Positions 22,710-35,760 of a stretch of 64,000 nucleotides of DNA are shown here, in pieces (position 1 is the stretch's first letter; each line of letters opens with the position of its first letter). The notes under the pieces were generated by a model. That model searched no databases. It saw only the letters and a program-made list of their open reading frames with translations, and was not told where the DNA came from. The translations under genes and the position numbers were made by a program. This DNA comes from Turbatrix aceti (Eukaryota > Nematoda > Chromadorea > Rhabditida > Panagrolaimidae), in assembly GCA_963969345.1 (NCBI GenBank), contig OZ017769.1, forward strand, positions 9,551,725 to 9,615,724. The letters run 5' to 3'.

Positions 22710-23242
22710 CGCAATTTTTACGGTTTGTCGGCTTATTGAGTGCTGCCCTGTAAATTGGGGCTATAAATGATCTTCCTTGTTTCCAATTTGTACAATATCG
22801 ACTTCATTAATAACAACAAAAAATCAATCATTAGCAGGAATCGCGTAATAAATAATTGAATCACTCTGACTTTTGTGAACATTTTTGAAAACAATTCTTG
22901 AATTTATAATTTTTTTACAGTTCAGGCCAGTCTAAGAAGGGCCGTAATTTTCAAGTCCGGACATGTTTCAAGCATTTTATTATGGTCATTAACATTGATT
23001 TTTGTAACGGCAAAATCATAGAACATACAATCACATTGTTGGTTATTCAAAACAACTTTTTTAACTTTGGCAAGGAGAAGTGGAAAGGCACGTATGATGC
23101 TCTGCTGATAAGACAAAATCTGAAGGTCCTAAAAGTCACTCGAGTAATGTGCTGGTTCCAAAAACACTCCACTCTTATCAACGACATTGAGTATCAACTT
23201 TGATCATCTTGTATCGCAGAAAAGTCATTTTTTTGAAAAAAA

Positions 23243-24316
23243 ATGAAGCTACCGACTTTTACACTCGGATTCATGATTTTGTGTTATGGCAGTGTTGGCG
23301 GATTTGTTGAGTTTTTCGATGGTTGTGTTCTGCGTCTGGCAATCATTTTTATGGACTTTTCAAACCAAAGCATCAGTTCGCAGTTTGGAATCGAGCTTGA
23401 TGCAGCGGAGGCAAACTTTGTCTACCTAGCGGCCATCAACACGGGTCTGGCGTGCTCGATCATCGGCCTGTTCGTGGTTGTGCCCCTCATGGATCGTTGG
23501 GGTCGTCGGGTAGCCACCGTCTACGTCAAAGGATTTCTCGGCGTTGCAGCTTGCATTGCCGTCGTCGCAGCAAAGTTTACCAATCTCGTTGAACTGTTCT
23601 TCGTCGCAATGATGCTCTACGGTTTTGCGGATTCACTGAGAATTGGGGCTACAAAAGTTTATCTTTCGGAGTGCGCTCCAGATCATCTAAGAGCATTTGC
23701 TATTGCCGGTATTACTACGGTCGCTACTGTTACCGGTTTTGCAGCTAGTATTCTCACAATTCCAAGCATTTTTGGCTCAATGGACTTGTTTTACATTTTG
23801 TTCTTAATTTTGATTGCATTTATTATCATTTTTGTTGCCATTGCATCTTGGATCCCCGAGTCGCCAAAATACTTGCACATGACTAAATCTTCTCGAGACA
23901 GCGTTCGGGATTCAATATATTCTTTTCACGGAAAAAACGCTGATTTTGGTGGGTTTTTAAATTTTTTCTAAAAACTGATTATTTGAGTTTTTTTAGAAAA
24001 AATTTACGAATCTTACGAAACAGAAGAACACGTGATCGAGAAGTCTTCATTTTTTGCCACTCTCCGGGACCCGACGATCCAGGCATGTCTAAGATTGGCA
24101 ACGGCACCACTCATGGTCACATTTTTTGGCTTCTACACTATAGGAGTTTACAACCGCATGACCATTCAAACTAGCTTTGGTTGGGATTTAGGATCCGTTA
24201 TGCTAACAGAAAACATTATCGCTTTTGCCACGTATCCACTACTTTTTGCACTTCCCTGGCTGTACGAAAAATGGGGGCATAAGACCGTCGTTATCCTTGG
24301 CATGGCGACAGTTTTT
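23243..24316 (+). pseudogene. MFS transporter A, truncated (U2)
   Basis: Exon 1 23243-23948, exon 2 from 23997, cut at 24316 by the shared junction. Confidence 0.9.
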
Positions 24317-24719
24317 ACAAATCCAAGGAATAAAGTCAAGTTCGACGACCCGTCTGATATATCCAAGACAACTCTGGCTACGCCGTAGGTAATGGTGGCA
24401 AGAGAGACCGCGGCCATACCGAGGAGAACTACCGGTTTATGTCCTAGCTTTTCGTATAGCCATGGAAGTACAAAAAGCACAGGGTAAGTCGCGATAGTCG
24501 CAAACGTTTCTGTCAGCATAACGGACCCTGAATCCCAGCCAAAACTGGTCTGTATGGTCATCAGGTTGTAGACTCCAATGGTGAAGAAGCCGAAGTAGGT
24601 GACCAAGAGAGGTGCCATGACGAGGCGTAAGCAGGCACGGATTGTCGGATCTCGGAAAATGTTCAAAAATGATGATTTTTTGATTACGTTTTCTTCTTTT
24701 TCGTAGGATTTGAATTTCC
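24317..24719 (-). pseudogene. Transporter gene B, inverted exon-2 segment (U3)
   Basis: Same flipped piece as 7366-7768. Confidence 0.85.
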
Positions 24720-25081
24720 AACGCATATCTTTCTCAATTGACTGCGGAGCGTCATTTATGGTCGTGACTATGGATGTGGTATCAATTTCTGTCAAGCTCG
24801 CATTTGTCCAGGTGGTGTTGATAATCAAGTTGCTGCTTCCTATAATTGCAAATTTTTTATATGCCATCTTTGACCCTCTGATTGGCGCTTGGTTGTATCT
24901 TCCAGTTATCGTTATGCAAATTTACTGCATCCGGCACGTGTGGATCCATCTCCCCGAAACCAAGTCCCAGACGGTTGCCAACAACTTTTTGATTATTCAA
25001 AACAAATTGTTAGATACAAAAAAAAGTGAAGCGTCACTTTTGGAACCCAATAACAACCAGAATAACTATGAAGCTATTTAA
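24720..25081 (+). pseudogene. Transporter gene B, 3' end (U3)
   Basis: Same remnant as 7769-8130. Confidence 0.85.
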
Positions 25082-25843
25082 TTTCAACATTTTTTGTGAT
25101 AACTACGTTTTTATACAATTTATCTATGTCGGGGGAAATTTTCTCCCGACCCTATTCGGCGGAGAGTTAAAACCCTACAATCAGTGTTCCTAGACGTGGT
25201 TTACAAATATTACAAATGGATCGTTTCCAGTATTGAAAACATTGCCAAATCGCCCCAATTATAATAACTATAATACTTTTTACATCGAATTATCATACCA
25301 ACATTTTTTAAATAAAGAAACATTTTTTTAATAAAAAAATAAAAAATAAAATAGAAATAAAAAACATACGGAAACGCAACATTCCGATTCACGTCATTCG
25401 AGTAATTTAATTTTTGGCCCCCGATTGATAATCTGCAATGCACAACTCACAAAAAAAACACTTTGAAGTGTAAAACGGCGTAACACTTATAAGGATGACC
25501 TATAACACTTTGAAAGAGTAAAAGCCGAACGAAATTGACTCCGTAACACTTTGAAAAAGTTACGGAAAAACAAGAAAAGTGTGAATTATAATTTGTATTT
25601 TTGAAAACCAAATCAGTTTCAACCTTTTTTACCTTTTTTTTTGCGATTCTCTAAGTTTCTGCGAGTTGTTAGGTAGAATTGCGAAAGGAAAGGGGATAGC
25701 TGGAGTGCCGAGATTAGCTTCACGATAGCAGAAAAAAAAAGACAAAAATTGGTCACAACCGTCGTCTTTTCAGTTGCTTCTGCATACATTTCAATTTATT
25801 ACCAATACATATGTAACATCTTTAAACGTCAGATTTCAAAGTT

Positions 25844-26143
25844 TTAACCAAATATGTCGCCAAGTATTTCGTTACCAACGAAGTTTTCAAACCTAAGGGC
25901 CTCTCCTAATGTGTTCCATGCGGTTGTCGCAGCGCCGGCGACAGCATTCGCAGCATCACCGACAGCGTTGCCGATGTCATTTATGACAGCAGCAGCTTGA
26001 CCGCTTGAGATTGAGTCATACAAAAAACTTCCAAGGCTAGCTCCAAGTGAGCCATCTCCCACACCTGAAACAACAATACCACCTTGCCCAAACGCAGTCT
26101 CGACAATAGCAGAGAGAAGGAAGAGCGCGAAGACCAACTTCAT
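25844..26143 (-). CDS. Small Gly/Ala-rich predicted secreted protein (99 aa), U3 copy
   Basis: Identical predicted protein and flanks to 8893-9192. Confidence 0.65.
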   Translation of the reverse strand: MKLVFALFLLSAIVETAFGQGGIVVSGVGDGSLGASLGSFLYDSISSGQAAAVINDIGNAVGDAANAVAGAATTAWNTLGEALRFENFVGNEILGDIFG

Positions 26144-26247
26144 TGTAACAGAGAGATGAATCCAAGTGACATGAAACTATTGCCTCCAAGCTTGTATTTA
26201 TGCGAAGCGCAGAAACACAGAAGTACTGTCTTTTCTCATGACAAAGT

Positions 26248-26482
26248 GGAATTCTGCAGAATTTGAGTGCTATCTTTGAAAAAATCTCACCAATTTCATT
26301 TTGTGCACCTAAGTTGTGTATGTGAATTCTCAAGAAACTGGCGTCCAAAACATTAAAAGTTTCGGAATTTTACAGAATTTGAGTGCTGTGTTTGAAAAAA
26401 TCTCACCAATTTTATTTTGTGCATCTAAGTTGTGTATGTGAATTCTCAAGAAACTGGCGTCAAAAACATTAGAAGAAGTTTC
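26248..26482. repeat. Tandem duplication of about 116 bp (U3)
   Basis: Same pair as 9297-9531. Confidence 0.85.
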
Positions 26483-26772
26483 GGAATACTGAAAAAGTTT
26501 TGTTGATAAAAAAAATTGATGTAAGTGAATAAAACATTTTTTTTGAATTCGCAAAAAAACAAATAACAAAAAAATATTTTCAAGGTAAAATCAGTTTAAA
26601 GATGCCGAAATTGATGTTAATGACAAATAGTGTCAATTTCCTTCGGCAATAACGCATAGTACCAAAGTTTACGTTTTTATGCCCAGTTTGTACAAAATTT
26701 TGTATAAAATATGCTAAAAATCTGTTCGTTGTTTGTTGGTGTTCATTCGCGAACACTGACAAAAATGATCAC

Positions 26773-26825
26773 AGTCTTATCAGCATCGCAACTTATCCCA
26801 TACTTTTTGTTATTCCTTGGTTGTA
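26773..26825 (+). pseudogene. Transporter gene C, 5' remnant (U3)
   Basis: Same remnant as 9822-9874. Confidence 0.75.
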
Positions 26826-28396
26826 AAGTGCGTTCAGAAAGGATAGCCTCACCCCTAAAATCAGAATTTTTGGTAAAACGGTTAAAGTTACAGTGACGGG
26901 AGTAGGCTTTATCGATTTGTCGTGAAAAGTTACACTAGAACATTATGTTCCGATGTCCATACTCGAACAAGTACGGCCAGCAAAAAATAAAATCTATTTT
27001 TCGACCGTTCAGAAAGGATAGCCTCACTCTTGATTTTAATAAGGTTGACTAATTTTTAGTGCGTAGAAACGCCGCAAAGCGTGTTTAAATAAACAAGTAG
27101 GTTGATTTAAAATTAATAGGCTACTAAAGAGATGATTCGCAATGAACTGATAAAAATTTTGGCCATTTTACTACAAATTAGACCCCCAACATCGATAATG
27201 CCGTCCTAATGGTCAGTAACTCCCGAAAATTGACCTCTGTTGGCACAAACGGCTTGCAGGTGATGCCCCGTCAAGTTTCCAACAGGAGTCACCCCAAACA
27301 ACACCGCACTGTTTGTGAGGAAAATTATTTTATTTAAAATAAGCGCCCCAATGTCCAAGTTTCAGAGTGTTTCGACCCCTTTTTTTGTCGGAAAATTTTT
27401 TTTGATGTGTCAATGTTGATAAAATTGTAGCAGATAATCAGTTTAAGCTATACGGCACGATTCCCATACATGATATTCATAAAGCGCTCTATATAAAAAG
27501 TTTGAAAAACGCAACGATAACCCTACCTTCCACCATAAGATGTTTTCGCAGTAGTAACCAATAAATTTTTGCACATCTATCAAATAACGCGTCAAACTAT
27601 CAAAGCAGTTCATGTTCAAGTTTATCTAATGGCACAACACATAGCAGGCTACAAAATTTTGCTGAAAAATAAAATCTCTGAACTTGACATCTAACTCTTG
27701 TTTCTCACAAATCACAAACCCATCTCCTAGACTTTTGATCTGTGTCGGATCAACATGAATTCATACCGCTTAGTTTGTAATCTTTATCTGTTACAATTTT
27801 ATCAACATTGACGCATCAAAAAAAATTTTCCTACAAAAAAAGGGGGTCTAAACGCACTGAAACCTGATCATTGGGGCGCTTATTTTAAATAAAATAATTT
27901 TCCTATCAAACAGTGCGGGGTTGTTTGGGGTGACGCCTGTTGGAAACTTGACGGAGTATCACCTGCAAGCCGTTTGTGCCAACAGAGGTCAATTTTCGGG
28001 AGTTACTGACCATTAGGACGGCATTATCGATGTTGGGGGTCTAATTTGTAATAAAATGGCCAAAATTTTTATCAGTTCATTGCGAATCGTCTCTTTAGAA
28101 GCCTATTAATTTTAAATCAACCTACTTGTTTATTTAAACGCGCTTTGCGGCGTTTTTACGCACAAAAAATTAGTCAACCCTATTAAAATCAAAGGTGAGG
28201 CTATCCTTTCTGAACGGTCGAAAAATAGATTTTATTTTTTGCAGGCCGTACTTGTTCGAGGATGGACATCGGAACATAATGTTCTAGTGTAACTTTTCAC
28301 GACAAATCGATTAAGCCTACTCCCGTCACCGTAACTTTAACCGTTTTACCAAAAATCCTGATTTTAGGGGTGAGGCTATCCTTTCTGAACGCACTT
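26826..28396. mobile_element. Element I copy (U3, 1571 bp)
   Basis: Same as 18997-20567. Confidence 0.9.
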
Positions 28397-28912
28397 TATG
28401 AAAAACTGGGGCATCGATTGGTTGTAATTATCGGCATGATAGCAATCTGTCTGACAACGGTGACCTATGGAGTTGCTAAAACTGTTCTAGAGGCATCAGG
28501 CGGGCCTTCGCACGCAACTTATTACCTTGGATTTGCCACCTTTTGCTTTCAAAAAGTGGCTTTTGCTTTGGATTGTGGGTCTTCTTTTATGGTGATAACA
28601 ATGGATGTGGTATCGATTTCTGTCAAACTCGAATTTGTTCAGGTGGTGTTGATAATCAAGTTGCTGCTTCCTATAATTGCAAATTTTTTATACGCCATCT
28701 TTGACCCTCTGATTGGCGCTTGGTTCTACCTTCCAGTGATTGTTATGCAAATTTTCTGTATCCGACACATTTGGATTCATCTACCTGAAACCAGGTCGCA
28801 AACAGTTGCTGACAACTTTTTAAAAATTCAAGACAAGATGTTGGAAGTAAAAAAATCCAAAGCGTCATTGCATGATTGTAAAAACAGAAAGAATAATTAT
28901 GAAGCTATTTGA
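28397..28912 (+). pseudogene. MFS transporter gene C, 3' fragment (U3)
   Basis: Identical predicted protein to 3617-4132. Confidence 0.88.
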
Positions 28913-29111
28913 ACACATTTTTGGTGTCAATTGTTTTTATTTATTTTTAATAAAACTACTTGATTGCAAACAGTTATGTTTTGTTGACTAGGGCATCGGT
29001 TAAAAAATTATTGGGGTACTCAAAACGAAATTAAAACAAAATCGGATTTTTTTGATTATATATTACCGATTCCAGATAATAAAGTCCCCTTTTCCTCCAT
29101 TGTCTTTTTAA

Positions 29112-29991
29112 TAGACAGTTTCAAATGTTTTGAGTCTAAGTTGTGGAGGACCCTAAGCGCAGTCTATAACCGCAATATTAGATTTTTTAAAAATCGGATT
29201 CTGGAGATTTGGCTTCAGATGTGTTTTCATAAAAACGAATGGCGCGCGCTTCGTTTCAGAGCAAAAAATCTGAAAACTTGTTTACCGTATTTTTTTATTG
29301 AATTTTGCCGTCACAAAATTAGGCTTTACCATGCCTAAAAAAATAAACACCCATTTTTATATATCCTATCTGAAAGAGCGATTTTTTTGGCTCAGAATGA
29401 AGTGTCCGTTAAAAAACGTAGTGTCTGGAATCAACTTTTAGGTCCCGATTTGTAGTCAAAACGACCAAAAACCCCCTCAAAAAAATGGCGGGAAGTGCGC
29501 ACGCGCAATAAAGGGGGTTTTTTGGTCGTTTTGACGACAAATCAGCACCTAAAAGGTGATTCCAGACACTACGTTTTTTTAACGGACACTGCATTCTGAG
29601 CCAAAAAAATCGCTCTTTCAGATAGGATATATGAAAATGGTTGTTTATTTTTTTAGGCATGGTAAAGCCGAATTTTGTTACGGCAAAATTCAATAAAAAA
29701 TACTTGCAGTTGTTTTTTTTAAATCTGAGTATGCCATCGTATTCCCTGTCCTCTGAAACCCCCGTAAGCAAGTTTTCAGATTTTTTGCTCAGAAACGAAG
29801 CGCGCGCCATTCGTTTTTATGAAAACACATCTGAAGCCAAATCTCCAGAATCCGATTTTTTAAAAATCTAATATTGCGGTTATAGACTGCCCCTAGGGTC
29901 CTCCACAACTTAGACTCAAAACATTTGAAAGTGTAAAAATTGATGTGTCGGCCTCCTCCCCTTGTTGGTAAATCGGCTCGCAGACTGTCTA
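29112..29991. mobile_element. Element II copy (U3)
   Basis: Same as 4332-5211. Confidence 0.75.
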
Positions 29992-30147
29992 TTAAGCAAC
30001 ACGCTCTCCTTCATCAAGCGAACGAGATTTAATTTTCTTTTACCAAAACTTCCTACTTGACATGCATTAAAAAGTTAATATGCAGGAATAAGTGTGAACG
30101 ATCTGAATTCCATTGGCATAAATACGAGATCAGTATAGTCACACTTC

Positions 30148-30315
30148 ATGTTATTTGGTTCTACCATGGCCATGGCTGCAGACAAGTTCCTGCTTGTCGT
30201 TTGCCTTCTTTTCGCCTTCATCACCATCTCATCTTCAAGTATTTTCAATTCATTTTACGTTTTTGGTGGTCATGGTATTCCTAAATCATCTATTGAACGA
30301 AAAAAACAGATCTAA
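30148..30315 (+). CDS. Small predicted secreted peptide (55 aa), U3 copy
   Basis: Identical predicted protein to 5368-5535. Confidence 0.5.
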   Translation: MLFGSTMAMAADKFLLVVCLLFAFITISSSSIFNSFYVFGGHGIPKSSIERKKQI

Positions 30316-30498
30316 TAATGACCTGATGTGTCATCCGCCTTTTAGCAGGCTTTCGGATGCCTGAATTTTATGTCACGGCAATAAATTGAATGCATGCACG
30401 TTTGTAGCGTATAAAGTTTGTCAAAAAAGAACCTGTAATTACGCTGGAGACGGCAAATTTACCACTCACCTTTTGTGCATAACAATTTTTGTCAAGAA

Positions 30499-30538
30499 GC
30501 GAGGCTAAAAATAATTTCCAAATTATTTTTAGCCTCGC
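30499..30538. repeat. Perfect 19-bp hairpin (U3)
   Basis: Same as 5719-5758. Confidence 0.8.
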
Positions 30539-31071
30539 CGCAATTTTTACGGTTTGTCGGCTTATTGAGTGCTGCCCTGTAAATTGGGGCTATAAATGAT
30601 CTTCCTTGTTTCCAATTTGTACAATATCGACTTCATTAATAACAACAAAAAATCAATCATTAGCAGGAATCGCGTAATAAATAATTGAATCACTCTGACT
30701 TTTGTGAACATTTTTGAAAACAATTCTTGAATTTATAATTTTTTTACAGTTCAGGCCAGTCTAAGAAGGGCCGTAATTTTCAAGTCCGGACATGTTTCAA
30801 GCATTTTATTATGGTCATTAACATTGATTTTTGTAACGGCAAAATCATAGAACATACAATCACATTGTTGGTTATTCAAAACAACTTTTTTAACTTTGGC
30901 AAGGAGAAGTGGAAAGGCACGTATGATGCTCTGCTGATAAGACAAAATCTGAAGGTCCTAAAAGTCACTCGAGTAATGTGCTGGTTCCAAAAACACTCCA
31001 CTCTTATCAACGACATTGAGTATCAACTTTGATCATCTTGTATCGCAGAAAAGTCATTTTTTTGAAAAAAA

Positions 31072-32619
31072 ATGAAGCTACCGACTTTTACACTCGGATT
31101 CATGATTTTGTGTTATGGCAGTGTTGGCGGATTTGTTGAGTTTTTCGATGGTTGTGTTCTGCGTCTGGCAATCATTTTTATGGACTTTTCAAACCAAAGC
31201 ATCAGTTCGCAGTTTGGAATCGAGCTTGATGCAGCGGAGGCAAACTTTGTCTACCTAGCGGCCATCAACACGGGTCTGGCGTGCTCGATCATCGGCCTGT
31301 TCGTGGTTGTGCCCCTCATGGATCGTTGGGGTCGTCGGGTAGCCACCGTCTACGTCAAAGGATTTCTCGGCGTTGCAGCTTGCATTGCCGTCGTCGCAGC
31401 AAAGTTTACCAATCTCGTTGAACTGTTCTTCGTCGCAATGATGCTCTACGGTTTTGCGGATTCACTGAGAATTGGGGCTACAAAAGTTTATCTTTCGGAG
31501 TGCGCTCCAGATCATCTAAGAGCATTTGCTATTGCCGGTATTACTACGGTCGCTACTGTTACCGGTTTTGCAGCTAGTATTCTCACAATTCCAAGCATTT
31601 TTGGCTCAATGGACTTGTTTTACATTTTGTTCTTAATTTTGATTGCATTTATTATCATTTTTGTTGCCATTGCATCTTGGATCCCCGAGTCGCCAAAATA
31701 CTTGCACATGACTAAATCTTCTCGAGACAGCGTTCGGGATTCAATATATTCTTTTCACGGAAAAAACGCTGATTTTGGTGGGTTTTTAAATTTTTTCTAA
31801 AAACTGATTATTTGAGTTTTTTTAGAAAAAATTTACGAATCTTACGAAACAGAAGAACACGTGATCGAGAAGTCTTCATTTTTTGCCACTCTCCGGGACC
31901 CGACGATCCAGGCATGTCTAAGATTGGCAACGGCACCACTCATGGTCACATTTTTTGGCTTCTACACTATAGGAGTTTACAACCGCATGACCATTCAAAC
32001 TAGCTTTGGTTGGGATTTAGGATCCGTTATGCTAACAGAAAACATTATCGCTTTTGCCACGTATCCACTACTTTTTGCACTTCCCTGGCTGTACGAAAAA
32101 TGGGGGCATAAGACCGTCGTTATCCTTGGCATGGCGACAGTTTTTCTTGCAACCATAATCTACGCAGTAACCAAAACTGTCCTGGATGTTTCAAGCGGAC
32201 CGTCGAACGCGACTTACTACTTCGGGTTTGTCGCCCTTTTTTTCACCCGAGTGGCCTTTGCTATTGACTGCGATTCGTCTTTTATGGTCGTAACCATGGA
32301 TTTGGTATCCATTTCCGTCAAACTCGTATTCGTACAGATAATTTTGATAATCAAGTTGCTGCTTCCCATTCTTGCTAATTTTTTGTACGCCATTTTCGAT
32401 CCTATATTTGGTGCGTGGTTATATCTTCCAGTGATAGTTATGCAGGTTTACTGCATCCGACATGTGTGGATCCATTTACCCGAAACCAGGTCGCAAACAG
32501 TTGCTAATAACTATTTAAAAATTCAGGACGATGTACTAGGAAAAAGGAAAGCTAAAGCATCGTTGTTGGAACGTAACGACAACCAAAAAATGTCGCAGAA
32601 AAATTATGAATCTTTTTGA
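31072..32619 (+). CDS. MFS sugar-porter-like transporter A, the only complete copy (499 aa)
   Basis: Two exons, 31072-31777 and 31826-32619, joined across a 48-bp intron (GTGGGT to TTTTTTTAG) inside the codon for Glu236. The protein has about 12 hydrophobic segments, the normal size for a major facilitator. Sugar-porter (SLC2-like) signatures are visible: DRWGRR at 84-89 after segment 2, SECAPDHLR at 142-150, PESPKY at 205-210 after segment 6, a degenerate second repeat motif (YEKWGHK), and LPETRSQT at 453-460 after the last segment. It should be a plasma-membrane or organelle carrier; the substrate cannot be read from sequence, and an organic-ion carrier remains possible. The cytoplasmic loop spans the intron (about 211-255) and is charged. 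It is the right-hand ancestral gene from which the truncated array copies were made. Confidence 0.9.
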
Positions 32620-33172
32620 ACAAAATTTTTTTTTAAAGAAAGTTCACTTTTATGTATAATTTATAGAAAAAATTATTTGCGGATACTTATGAACGATGAT
32701 AAATTTTTGCCATGATATACTGCTATCTCAAAACACATCGTTGACAGACAGTTGGTAAAAAGAGGTCATTTCACGACGAATGTCATATGCCTATCATTTT
32801 TAGTATTATTTTTATGTAGTGTGATGTTGTCGTACGTGAATCAGAGAAATAAATGTCAAATGTCAGAAATGTCAATATAAAGCATTTATTACATACTGAA
32901 TTCATTTTTCATAAACAAAAAAAAAATTTTTATTTCTAACGCAAAATATTGATAACGTATTATACTTTTCTAATCAGATTTTATTAGAGCAAAAATCATT
33001 TTCTATATTTTATGGAGACGAAAATTATAGCGAGTATGTAAGCTACGAAAATAACATACACCTTATATGCCTTTGCATTTATTTCTTCGGTGGTTTCGTA
33101 GAGCTGCACTGCATGCGCTTTCGCCTTATTTCTGCTCAATCGAGCGCGCGCGTGCATTTTTTTGAAGGTGTC
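32620..33172. other. Intergenic region past the array
   Basis: AT-rich, no supported gene. AATAAA near 32849 may be a polyadenylation signal for transporter A. Near 33100-33140 the plus strand repeats, in degenerate form, the last codons of the membrane-protein gene at 34033 (ELHCMR), as an outer extension of the neighbouring inverted repeat. Confidence 0.5.
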
Positions 33173-34032
33173 GTGTTCAAAAAAAGGCCCTGAAGCCAGT
33201 AATAGAGTTTTTTGCTTACGGTCACTTGGGTAGGCTTAGGCATGTCCCAGAGATTGTTATAAGCCATCGGCGGTCATTGTCGGATTTTTTTGTGCAATGT
33301 TACAGACATTGGAAGAACATGAAATTTCCTGAGACTGTAACTCACCAGAACATCTGTGAATTTTTGAAAATCGAACGTAACTTTTTTCATTACGTCTATA
33401 AGAAGCAAATTACGTGAGATGTGCCGTAGCATTATAGTAGTATGCGAGATCGAACGCAAAATGATAAAAAATGCGCACGCGCGGTGAACAACAAGGGAGA
33501 ATTTTGAAGAAAAGCAGAAAAAAAGCTCTATTCGATGTTCCTGCAGCGAATGAATTTTAGCCAAAAGTCGGAATCTAAGAGAGTGTATCTTTTCTTATCC
33601 ATCTGATTTCTTTGGTTCTTTTTCATTTTTTATATTCATTTTGCTTTCTGATATGCAAGTACCAGCAGAAGGAACGCAATAATGAACGTTTTTTTCATAT
33701 ACGACAATAGGCGCGTGCGCATTATGAAGCACGTATTCTATTTTGGGTTCGATCTCGCATACTACTATAATGCTACGGCACATCTCACGTAATTTGCTTC
33801 TTATAGACGTAATGAAAAAAGTTACGTTCGATTTTCAAAAATTCACAGATGTTCTGGTGAGTTACAGTCTCAGGAAATTTCATGTTCTTCCAATGTCTGT
33901 AACATTGCACAAAAAAATCCGACAATGACCGCCGATGGCTTAAAACAATCTTTGGGAAATGCCTAAGCCTACCCAAGTGACCGTAAGCAAAAAACTCTAT
34001 TACTGGCTTCAGGGCCTTTTTTTGAACACGAT
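33173..34032. repeat. Large inverted repeat (arms of about 310 bp)
   Basis: The left arm (about 33173-33482) is the reverse complement of the right arm (about 33711-34032), with scattered substitutions and small indels; the spacer is about 230 bp. The arms start at CGTGTTCAAAAAAAGGCC and end near a GCGCACGCGC block. The right outer end abuts the stop codon of the gene at 34033-34771, and the homology seems to extend weakly into that gene's last codons on the left side. Confidence 0.85.
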
Positions 34033-34771
34033 TCATTCGACGCGCGCGCGCGCTCTTTTTCGTCCATTGAGGCAAAGGCGCATGCAGTGGAGCTGGTAAG
34101 CATCGGTGCCGATCATGTAAACGTACATCTCAAAAAGACCCGAAATTAGTTTGATTCCGAGAGTTATGAAGCAACGAAAACCGGGCCGACGACCGCCATT
34201 ACACATGGCAGTAAGTAGATCATTATAAGCAGATACATTGCAGACCAGATCGACAAAAAAACAGAAATAAATGTCGGAGTATCTGGGAGGGCTTAATTTC
34301 AGAATCATGCTGTGGATGAATCCAAGATAAGCCATCTGAATAAACCAAGTAAAGAGCATTATGCTGTCAATTTGATTTTGATGTGTTGTATCATTTTGTT
34401 GATGCCGGTCAGAGTCCTCGAATCGAGTAACGGACGGAGAAGGCATTCTCCGACGGAGGCCGGGTGTAGTCAGGGACGAAGATCGGGGTGCTCTCCCCGA
34501 AGCATTCCTTGAAGGATTCTCTAAAAGTCGGGCTGAAACCTCAGACACGAGACATTTTCGACATTGAAGCAATTGCGTCAATGTTTCCGTAAATTCTTGC
34601 ACAGCATCGACATCAACATCGACATTTAACATTCGTTCTAAAAAAATGACAAGGATTTATTTTTGTTGATCGATTCAAATACATAATAAATAAATGACGG
34701 CATTCAAACTTACCTTGAATTTTCACAATTTCAGCATCGACTGCTTCGATTACGGAAATCAGGGACGACAT
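34033..34771 (-). CDS. Predicted small multi-pass membrane protein (220 aa), function unknown
   Basis: Two exons: 34714-34771 and 34033-34637, joined across a 76-bp intron (GTAAGT to TTTTTAG) that gives a smooth frame (VKIQ-ERML). Residues 1-60 look alpha-helical and acidic (VIEAVDAEIVKIQ, DVDVDAVQEF) with CRKC; 61-100 are polar, Ser/Arg-rich and probably disordered. Residues from about 110 contain about three hydrophobic segments (MLFTWFIQMAYLGFIHSMI, IYFCFFVDLVCNV, FITLGIKLISGLFEMYVYMI), then a basic tail ending RKRARARVE. The loop pattern is faintly like TMEM185/TMEM203 proteins, but I cannot support that assignment. The stop codon lies in a GC alternation at the edge of an inverted repeat, so the tail may have been altered by that insertion. 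Confidence 0.7.
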
Positions 34772-35760
34772 GGCAACATAGAAGGCTAATATGTATTACG
34801 AACTTAACAAGAACTTAACACTGATAACAAGCCCACAATTGCGTTTGAAAACGATGTAAATGTTTCTCAATCAATTTATAGTAACGTTGTATTATGAATC
34901 AATTTCGATATTGTGAGCCATGCGATGCTGCGATGCACGTAGCAGCGTTGAATGACCTCGTGGATAAAGAAAATATTTCGCAAACGTTTGGCTTGCAGCC
35001 GTATTTTCGTTTGAAAACGTAAACATGAGTATTACATATTTTCTCTTTTTAGATAACAGTTTTCCTACATATTATAATTTTTTTAATTTTTTTATTCGCA
35101 AACAAACGTAAGCTGGAAAAATCAAATTTGTGCACGAACGAACTTTCAAAGAACACGAACGTTCGCCTATTCCTGGTTTTGAGGCCAATATCAGAAAGTT
35201 TACGTACAATTCCGTAAATCTTTTTTTAGTGGAGAAAAAGTTTACACCAGCGATATATTCATTTATGCGGAATTTTTATGTCTGATATTTTTTATCCATA
35301 GAATCCCAGACACGTTACAGTGCCCCAGACACATTGGAAAATAATTATTATTCATCAGAAACCAGTCAATTTTCCAAGATCTGATAATCGTTTTTTTGAC
35401 ATGAAAAAAATAATTATATACCTGCGGATTTTTTTTAATTTTTTCCATCAAAAATTTAAAAAATTCCTAATCCCACCCCTGTCACATCCCCCAGCCAAGT
35501 TATACCAACCACAGAAAGATTTATGAATGTGTACAAGGAATCAATCTTAACAGATCCATCCTATCATGATTTTCAAAACAGACAAAATCGCAGGACAGAT
35601 GTCGTCTTCGAAGAGGGGAGGAGGATCTTTTCAAATTGATGAGAGACTGATCATCATCAGGTTGGTGTTATTCTTAGTGTTGCAGTCAGACCAGATCGTA
35701 GACAAAGTTGATTTCAGTTTACTTCTTTGTTTCCTTTTCTTCTTCCTTCGTCGCTGTTGG
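34772..35760. other. Intergenic region between the membrane-protein and CDC34 genes
   Basis: AT-rich, holds the promoter side of the 34033 gene and the 3' flank of CDC34. Short open frames at 35263-35820 have no supporting features; those at 35566-35861 are antisense to the CDC34 last exon. Confidence 0.5.

Larger units (their letters stand above)
16488..24316. repeat. Tandem unit U2 (7829 bp)
   Basis: Complete unit without the nested insertion. Every predicted protein matches U1 and U3. Confidence 0.95.
24317..32145. repeat. Tandem unit U3 (7829 bp), last of the array
   Basis: Starts at the shared junction but its right end runs uninterrupted into the genuine 3' half of gene A. Position 32145/32146 therefore marks the right edge of the amplified segment. 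Confidence 0.95.
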
